NCBI GenBank assembly: GCA_011319805.1
Contig: SJRY01000260.1
Location: forward strand, 124,001 to 188,000
Source: Macrocybe gigantea
Lineage: Eukaryota > Basidiomycota > Agaricomycetes > Agaricales > Callistosporiaceae
DNA length: 64,000 nucleotides
Reading direction: 5' to 3'
Numbering within the stretch: position 1 is the stretch's first letter; each line of letters begins with the position of its first letter. The notes under the pieces are model-generated. The model saw only the letters and a list, made by a program, of their open reading frames with translations, was not told the DNA's origin and ran no database searches. Below, in pieces: positions 56,140-64,000 of the stretch. The translations under genes were made by a program, and so were the position numbers.

Positions 56140-59100
56140 ATGTCAGACAAGGGAGGTACCAGGTCTGTCGACGGTCCTGCCTTGGAAAAGGGCACCGAGG
56201 AAGGTTCGTCATATGTTTACTCTCCTCGACGTTGCAAGCTCACAGCCAAGATAGAGATTTCTGCTGTCGTTCTGCCCGATTTCGATGACCCTAACATCGA
56301 TAAAGAGGCAGCCTTGGCCGGAGTGTTGGGCAAGAACGATTCTTTTTTCTCCTCTTTTCTGCTCCTTACAGTATTTGTGTTCTCGGTTGATAGAGGATGA
56401 CTCACCCTATCCTGAAGTTCGTTCTGCTGTCGCCAATACAGATGATCCTGACCTCCCTGTATCCACTTTTCGCTCTTGGTTACTAGGCATCCTCTGGGCC
56501 ATTGTCATCCCGGTGCGTGCTTCGTCTCTTCAACGATGCCGGATACTGACGGCGTTCTAGGGCCTGAACCAATTCTTTTTCTTCCGCTACCCTGCTGTGA
56601 CGGTTACTGGTGTATGCTCGTTCTCTTTCGTCTGAATCAGTCGAGTGACACGTGAAGACAGATCGTAGCCCAATTGCTCGTCTTCCCCATTGGAAGAGTT
56701 TGGGCTAGGGTTGTGCCGAATGTCAAGGTTTTGGGAATCTCGTTGAATCCAGGACCGTTTTCTATCAAGGAACACGTAGGTCCTTTCTGAGATGGAAAGC
56801 TTGTGCAGGCTTGACAGGAATGATAGGTCTTGATTACGATAATGGCGTCTGTTGGCGCATACAGTGCTTATGCTACCGATATTGTCGCCGTCCAGCGGGT
56901 CTATTACAACCAGAATTACAATTTCAGCTGTAAGTATCTTTGTATTCCCTCCGGTGGTGGCTTAGGGCCATGAAACCAGACCAATGGATGGTCGTCATGT
57001 CCACTCAGCTTATCGGGTTCTCTATCGGCGGTATCGCAAGACGTTTCCTGGTGCAGCCGCCTTCCATGAGTGAGTCCAATTTCCACACGCGATACGTATT
57101 AGATCTGAACCTCGGTTCAGTTTGGCCAAATAACTTGGTTACCTGCGCTTTGTTTAATACCCTTCATGCGCAACAGTATGCTGGCATTGGAAAGCGCGGC
57201 GGTCTCAGCCGCGAACGGTTTTTCTTGTACGCGTTTTTAGGATCGGCGTCCTGGTATTTCCTGCCAGGATATCTCTTCCAGGCTCTGAGCTACTTCTCTT
57301 GGGTCTGCTGGATTGCTCCGGACAATATTCCAGTCAATCAGATGTTCGGTTATGTTCACGGCATGGGGATGAGTCTCATAACGTTCGACTGGGCACAGGT
57401 AAGCGATAGAAGAATGCTTTGATGTTCAGTCTCTCAATAGTTTCGTCCAGATCGCGTATATCGGCTCTCCTCTTGCAACTCCCTGGTGGGCTGAGGCAAA
57501 CATTGCGGTCGGATTCACTTTCTTCTTCTGTGCGTCCTCGCACCCATGTTGCTTTAAACGTAAGGGCTAATGTCGAGCTGAAGGGATCGTCACGCCAGCT
57601 CTCTATGTATGAATCCGCTCACTTCTAAAGGAAGTTTAGCGCTAATGTCTGTATCACAGTACAGCAATGCATGGCAAAGCAAATATATGCCGTAAGTCTT
57701 TGGCACAGACAATCATGCTAGTCATCTGCTGATTCCTCACAGAATATCTTCACGAGGATCTTACGACAACACCGGAGCCACCTATAATGTCACACGAATC
57801 GTCAACCCAGATGCCACCTTCAACGAAGAAGAGTACAAGAATTATAGCCCACTCTTCATATCAACGACATTTGCTATCTCCTATGGCCTTTCGTTCGCCT
57901 CGATAACAGCTACGCTGACCCACGCTTTCCTTTATTTCCGGAAGCAAATTTGGTCGCAAGCTCGGCGAGCTATGAACGAACAGCCCGATATCCACGCACG
58001 TTTGATGTCCCGTTATCCTCAAGTTCCAGAGTGGTGGTACTTATGCATTTTCCGTACGTCTGGTCAAAGAGGGTTGGTGGTCCCTACTCATAATATCGCC
58101 AGTGACCATGTTTGCCTTTGGCATTATATCCATTGAGGTTTGGGATACCAAGGTGAGTTTGACTGGCCACTCTTGTTCAACGTCACTGAAAGACGTTGGC
58201 GATTAGTTCCCTGTGTAAGCGGTGCAAATATATTGGTCATTGATGTTTAATCTGAACTGAATTGTCATCCTTCAGCCAATACTTTATACTTGCCCTCGTA
58301 ATCTGTAAGCGCAGCTTCCACCTGCCAAACTCAACGACACCGACACATGGATTTTCCTAGCATTTGCCTATGTGATACCCATCGGCATGATTCAAGCCAT
58401 CACCAACCAGCAAGTAGGGCTGAACGTCATCACTGAGCTTATCATCGGTTATGCGTTACCTGGTCGGCCCGTTGCGATGATGATGTTCAAGACGTGGGGT
58501 TACATTACTATGGCACAAGGTTCATCCTTCCGTGTAGTCAAAGTTGTCGTTCTCTGACCTCATCGATCCAGCGTTGACCTTTACTTCCGACTTTAAGCTC
58601 GGACATTACATGAAGATTCCTCCAAGGTATTTTGGCCTTCATTCCCGATCAGGAAAAGTCTCCCATTAAAAGTTTTTACAAGATCTATGTTTTTTGCCCA
58701 AGTTGTGGCGACAGTCATCGCCGGAACGGTACAACTTGGCGTGCAGTCTTGGATGTTCTCCAATATCCCGGAAATCTGTAGCCCTGACCAGAAAGACGGC
58801 TTCATATGTCCTTCGACAGAAGTCTTTGGAACGGCGAGCATCATCTGGGGAGTCATTGGCCCCGCTAGGCAATTCTCGAAGGGCCAGATTTACTATGGTG
58901 CGTCCTGTATTGGTCTCTGGGGGCTTCAGTCGTGAATCGTACATCCTCTACAGGCCTTTCCTTCTTCTTCCTTATCGGATTCGCGTGTCCCCTCGTAACT
59001 TATTTGTTAACCTTGAAGTATCCCGATAGCTGGCTGAGATATGTGAAGTCCGTAGCAAATTCAGTCCCGGATGGTTATCGCATTTTGACCAACGACGTCA

Positions 59101-59585
59101 CCTTTCTAGCTTCCCCGTCATATTTTCTGGCACAGGTGCCATCCCACCAGCCAGCGCCGTCAACTACGTGCCTTGGGCGATTATCGGCTTCGTCTTCCAA
59201 TATCTCATCCGAAGGCGCCATTTCTCCTGGTGGACCAAGTACAACTATGTACTCTCCGCCGCACTTGACTCGGGCGTCGCGGTCTCGGCGGTTCTTATCT
59301 TCTTTATCTTACAGTATCCGGCTAATGGAACGATCGGACTGAACACCATCCAAGCTTGGTGGGGAAATACGTGGGTATCCTGGTCATGAGTCTTTTTGAG
59401 GAAGAAGCCGACGTGAAATCGTGTTCTCTTTTCTTCAGGGTTCCGTTCACCACTGCGGACGCTAAAGGTACCCCGATGTTGCAGGTCGCCGAAGGGGACT
59501 TTTTCGGGTAAGTTTCTTAGTTTCTACCTTGTTGTCTGATTCTTGATACAGGCACTCATCTGGTAGTCCGAGGACCTGGCAATGA
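56140..59585 (+). CDS. OPT family oligopeptide transporter
   Basis: A gene of at least ten exons begins at ATG 56140 ([12 protein letters not shown]). A cytosolic acidic N-terminus leads to [12 protein letters not shown] and then the membrane domain: [146 protein letters not shown], and [21 protein letters not shown]. These blocks are characteristic of fungal peptide or iron-complex OPT permeases with about 16 membrane segments. A last short exon ends at TGA 59583. It imports small peptides, driven by protons, at the plasma membrane; the substrate cannot be told from sequence. No frame defects were found, though the first donor and some small exons remain to be fixed. Confidence 0.9.
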
Positions 59586-59762
59586 ATACACCCCAGTGCG
59601 CGGGATTTCGACTTGTAACGTCTCCACTCGCAGGTGTTGTTAGTGCACGGTCGTTGATCTTTGTCTTACATACCTCCCAGATGTAAGCTTATGTTGTTGC
59701 TTTTTTCGTTTCACTGTGTAGTTATAATGCAAGGGCATTTAAAGCACTGAAACTGTGAGAGA

Positions 59763-61144
59763 TGGAGTACTATTTACTGCTCGCTGGCCTTGCTGCTGCT
59801 TTGGTGCTCCAGAAGAAGAGACAGGGCGATCCCACCCAATATGTCTTACTATAAGATGTGTTACAGGGCACTGCGGACGCGGCGGAGGGTGCATTGCCTC
59901 CATCAGTTTGGTTGTTTGGCGAGGTCCGAAACTTGGTGACCGACATCAAAATTTGCCCCTCCGCCATGATAGCATATAATAGTCTGCTCATGGGCGTCTA
60001 GGCGGGACTGCGAGTTGATCTCCCACCCACCTTCCCAATCCAAACCAAAGAGGTCCTGCTGTGCAGCGGCTTCGTCGTCGACGGTATCGTGCATTGTCCT
60101 GGTTTAGACAACGGAGATTTCTTCCTTCTTCAAGACGAGACCTCCAGTCCGTTCCACGAGTTATTCAAGAACCCAACGTCGTTTGCTTTTGCTCGATCTT
60201 TTTCTGAAGTTTAGGAAATTATGAGAAGAAGTGCTGGTGAGGATGTGGCGTTGCTGCTGCCGTTCTCTACTGGCACGGCTAAGACTTGTTCTGAGGTCTT
60301 AATATTCTCATTCCGACTGCTGTCGCGGTTTCGGCTCTCGTGCCTGGCGTTGCTGCAGAGGAAGTGTGCTGGGTGGATGCGTGAGTCGTTTCGGGCATCA
60401 GTTCCTCATCGTATTAAACCCGTTTAATTCCTTCGTAGGGTTGGTATGCGGAAATGCACACAACGGCTACCATATTCTGCACGAGTCGCAATAGGTGCTT
60501 CGATCCGTGAGCTTAGACTTCATTTCTATGGCCACGTTGTGCTAAAGAAGCCGTCAATCTTCCTTTGCCTCTGTTCACGTCACAGTCGGCACGCTTTTGC
60601 TCAGCATTATACTCTTCCTCATCCTCTACAGCCGGCGGTCGCGCAGGGAGATGGCGACGGTGTACCATGTGGACGCCGCGCAGGTGCGAGGCCCTCCGAC
60701 GACGATTGCGACGAGCTTCGACCCCCGGACGTCGACCATCCGCCACTCGGCCACGTACCCAGGAACGCCTGGCATCGTGATAAGCCATGTGCCGTCAGAT
60801 TCGGCGCCTTCGCCGAAAGGGTCTGAGCTTCAACGATCGCCCTCCCTCAGATCGACGAGATACGGCTCCAGGCCGCCGCAGACAGCTCCAGTGCCGCAGT
60901 CTTACGCTGGCGGATATCCATTCCCCGGTTACTCTCCTGTGAGGCTTCTTCTGATGCACATACATCACCGGCTTGATTTTTGCTGATGGGTTCTTGGTGT
61001 ATAACCAATTTTTTCCTTTGTCCTACAGAAACTAGCGCCACATCAGCCTCGCACAGCGTTTGCGCCCAGTTTTCCAAGACCCTTGTACACAGGACAACCT
61101 GTTCAGAGGGATGACCTCAGGGAAGTGCACAGAGACGTTGTGTA
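59763..61144 (+). CDS. single-pass membrane protein with Ser/Pro-rich cytoplasmic tail (hypothetical)
   Basis: The 3' part is secure: an exon (about 60591-60939) joined to the previous one gives a transmembrane helix (GASILGTLLLSIILFLILYS) followed by basic RRSRRE and a disordered tail (PSDSAPSPKGSELQRSPSLR, PQTAPVPQSYAGGYPFPGY). The last exon (61029-61144) ends REVHRDVV. The layout of ectodomain, one helix and a basic stop-transfer matches many uncharacterised basidiomycete surface proteins. The 5' part is less sure. ATG 59763 starts MEYYLLLAGLAAALVL, a likely signal peptide, and the region around 59880-60300 contains ectodomain-like pieces (VRNLVTDIKICPSA), but exons there cross stops and were not resolved. 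Confidence 0.55.
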
Positions 61145-61537
61145 AGCTGCGTGCAAGCTCGGTCACGAGCATCTTCGAGGCTGGGACTTGAAGGGCTGTG
61201 GAGAAGGTCGTGGTCGCGGTCACCTTGTGAGGAAGAGATGTACTGTACAATTGCCTTCGACGAAACAAGGACAAAAAAAAATAAAGATGAACGTCACAAC
61301 GTGCTTGATCCTCCTGAATGCCACCGTCGTGATGGCACTTGCACGAGGCATAACAGCAGATTTGTGGGTCTATCAAGGCTTTATATAAAGAATGAGATGG
61401 ATCATTGTATTCTGACCATTACCTCTGCCACTTGACTCTGTATACTCGGCGGAGTTTTCCGAAAAGCGTTGATGGTATTTTGTGCTGGTTGTTGGCCAGG
61501 GTCGAGCTCCCCATCCTTCTCGTCGTCGTCTCTTCCG

Positions 61538-64000
61538 ATGCCCAGCTTGTTCTCTCGCTCCCGGACGAACTCGACGCCGAACAAGAAATCTTCGCTGCCC
61601 ACCGCAGAAAAATCCGGTGCCCTGGATGAGTTTGGGAGGATCTCTGGCAGACTCACCAATTTCGCCTCGACTCTGAACAGCCCGGCCTCGAGCTCGAAAA
61701 AGGATAAGAAGAGGGCGAAGGACTTGGAGAAACGATCAAGGACGCTCAGCAATGTCAGAGATCATCCGGAATTGAGCCACGGTGCGCAGACGCCGCTGCC
61801 GACAATACCGGACGGCTCGTTTCTACCACTCAACCTCGAGCGACCCAGGGACGACACGGCCAACGCGGAGCAGGCCAAAGAGCACGACTACGGTTATTTA
61901 TCGTACGAACGTCACGTAGTTCTCGGTCTAGAACAGGTGGAACAGCTCGTTAACGTCGTCTCCGAGGAGCTGGGAACACGAGGCGGCATAACCACTCCTT
62001 TCATTTTTTCTACCACGGCGCTGGATATTTCGTCGTCAGCTATTAGGAGATTGATTCGGTCTTTTTTGAACGTGTATTTGCCCGGCAATTCGGGGATAAG
62101 GAGGGAGGAGACGGAGAAGAAGTGGAGAGAAGAGGCGAGGTTCGGTGGACCCCACGAGCTTGGAATGTGTCTTCGGTGGGGCCTTGCAAGGGTTGTCAGG
62201 ACGGTTGGAGGACAGGACGTTCGTGGTCTTATTTCTTGGGACCATTATGCAGAATGGCGAGATTCCGAAGCAGGTATGTTGCCCATATAGACTTTCTTCA
62301 CAATGTTCACCACGTTATTTTACCTTTTCCGATCTTCCTATACACGATCGTGCATTAACTTGCCGTCGCAGCTCTCAATTACCCCGCTGCTCATTTCGCA
62401 AACTTTTTGAGCGACCTCGTGCCATCTCTTCAATCGATCCTGATCACCGTCCTCACGCTCTTATCTCGGCTCACCGCGAACAGCACGACATCCGGACACA
62501 CCCCGCCGACGCTCTCTCCTCTTTTCGGGCCGCTCATATTCGGCCTTGGGCCCGCCACCCTCTCCTTCCATCACACTTATATCCATTATCTGCGCGCCGC
62601 CTATGCCATGGAACACATCCTCCTCGCCTTCATCCGCTGGCAGGATAGCCCTCGAGCGAGAACCGGGACCTCGGGCGACATCAACCTGTCCGGAAGCGCC
62701 GCGGCGCTCGGCGTTCCGATGCGGCTCAAAGAATGGATAAAGGGCTACCCAGCGATGCTCCCATCCCTGCAAGAGCAGCCGAAAAACCAGATGCCGCAGC
62801 CGAGGAGGGGAACACGGGTGGTCCGGGTCATGAGCGTGCGCCGAAACGTCAGGATGTACTCGCCTGATCTAGTGAAGAGCGCCGGAACGTGGGCGCACCG
62901 GAGCAAGCCCGTCGGAGCGGACAATGCGCTTGCGCTGTCCAAGGAATGGCAGCGCATCGTTCCGCCGGCGCTGAAGCTGCCCCCACGGTATTCAGAAGCT
63001 TACAAGAAGCGGATGAACCTCCCGCCGAACTTCCATCCTGACAGCTTCATGAATCCGCCCAGTCTCAGCGCAGCTCCGTCGGCTTCTTCGTATTCTTCTG
63101 GCACGAGCGCATCCCTGCGGAGCGAAGCCGATTATCTCGGTCTGGGTATCGGTCCCAGAGAGGGTGATGACCGGTTCAGGAGCCTGACCGATCTGAAGTG
63201 GGGAGAGTTCGAATCCATGGGCTTTGGCGGACTCGGAGACGAGAAGAAGTTGGAGTTTGATTTGACGGAGAGCGCTAGATCGGTGAGTCCTCTATTAAGC
63301 ATGGACATCGGATATGTTTTTTTGACCGGATGAATGCAGGAGCGGGCTGCGAAGCGAACAACACTGTCATGGAACGATTTTTCCTCGACCGGATTCACAC
63401 GCACCGACGGCGCACTGAGCGCGACCCTCCAGTTCAGCACTCCGCTATCCAAAACGATTTCGTCGTGGCCGTCCCATAGCGAGGAGGTATCCAAGAAATT
63501 GAAGAAGACTCAAAAGTCCCTGCCGCCGTTTGGATGGGATACGGATCCTGTCATTGGGAATGAGGAAGTCATTGAGGAAGCTTTCGTGGACGTGTTTTGT
63601 GACCTTGTGTATGGAGGTGGATGGATGGATCTAGAGCGCGGCGAAGATCTTGACAGAGATTGCAACTGGGCTCTTGTACGTCTGTACTTATGCCTTCGTG
63701 AAGGTCAAACTGACGGTTCCATCTCCCCTGTCGTCATCAGATTGAGTATAAATCCCTTCCTACTTCTCAATCAACTGTCTCTGGTTTGACTGATCCACGC
63801 ACGTCCACCACGCTCGTTCTATTCGAGGAATTCGTTCCATTGGAGTATCGACAACAGTTGGCCGTCAAATCGTCAACGAGACGACGTCTTCCATCATTTT
63901 TTTCCTCTCCAGGAAAGTCAAAGCAATGGAAGCAGGCCGCGACGCTGAACGGTCGCCCTTATATCGTTGGCCATGTCCCAGCCAGCCCGTCCTATCGCGA
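61538..64000 (+). CDS. Msb1/Mug8-type protein, 3' end outside window
   Basis: The preferred start is ATG 61538 (MPSLFSRSRTNSTPNKK), with in-frame ATG 61472 as an alternative. Exons are 61538-about 62272, about 62372-63281, 63341-about 63675, and a further exon running off the edge, joined by short GT-AG introns. The first 500 residues match the fungal Msb1/Mug8 domain (YLSYERHVVLGLEQVEQLVNV, SSAIRRLIRSFLNVYLPG, ELGMCLRWGLARVVRTVGGQ, RGLISWDHYAEWRDSEA), a divergent RhoGAP-like fold. Budding-yeast Msb1 and fission-yeast Mug8 act in Cdc42/Rho1 polarity and cell-wall synthesis, so a role in polarised hyphal growth is likely by homology. The middle is Ser-rich and disordered. No frame defects were seen. 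Confidence 0.78.

Noticed and set aside
1..64000. CRISPR arrays, rRNA or tRNA genes
   Set aside because: I saw no spaced short repeats and no tRNA-like or rRNA sequence. The initiator-tRNA match is only the 12-base copia primer site.

Overview
The window is nuclear DNA of a filamentous basidiomycete, most likely an agaricomycete. Genes carry many short introns (about 50-70 bp), the host genes belong to fungal families (Msb1/Mug8, fungal OPT transporter, DUF262 protein, S9C peptidase, 5-oxoprolinase), and the mobile elements are Ty1/copia, chromodomain Ty3/gypsy and CACTA-type elements. There is no operon structure and no bacterial feature.

Region 1 (1-11.2 kb): one AAA+ ATPase gene (+) has been broken by two unrelated copia retrotransposons (152-5053, minus; 5069-10219, plus). 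They are inserted only 10 bp apart in the same exon, with 5' LTRs facing each other, each flanked by its own 5-bp target duplication.

Region 2 (12.0-32.1 kb): a five-exon S9 prolyl-oligopeptidase-type gene (+) is split by a 17,796-bp CACTA-superfamily transposon (14017-31812; CACTG ends, imperfect terminal inverted repeats, 3-bp duplication CGC). Joining the host exons gives exactly 672 codons. The transposon carries a tnp2-like transposase (minus), itself split by a 6.5-kb chromovirus (18667-25188), and at least three cargo genes to the right of it.

Region 3 (33-42 kb): a small AT-hook protein (minus), a possible relic of an aquaglyceroporin, a 5-oxoprolinase-like gene reduced to its HyuA half, and a small secreted protein. 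Large parts are gene-poor.

Region 4 (42.7-64 kb): a conserved gene-dense block. It holds an F-box protein (+), a DUF262 protein (-), the condensin subunit SMC2 (+, divergent from DUF262), an OPT oligopeptide transporter (+), a single-pass membrane protein (+) and an Msb1/Mug8 protein (+, cut by the window edge).

The strongest cross-cutting signal is mutational. All 14 differences I found between paired LTRs of the three retrotransposons lie at CpG sites (CpG to TpG or CpA). Nineteen of 21 in-frame stops I located in the transposon and AAA reading frames are TGA where the surrounding reading frame suggests an arginine CGA. This points to CpG methylation and deamination of the repeats, spreading into the broken host gene. 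The element most worth following up is the large CACTA transposon with its conserved, uncharacterised cargo.
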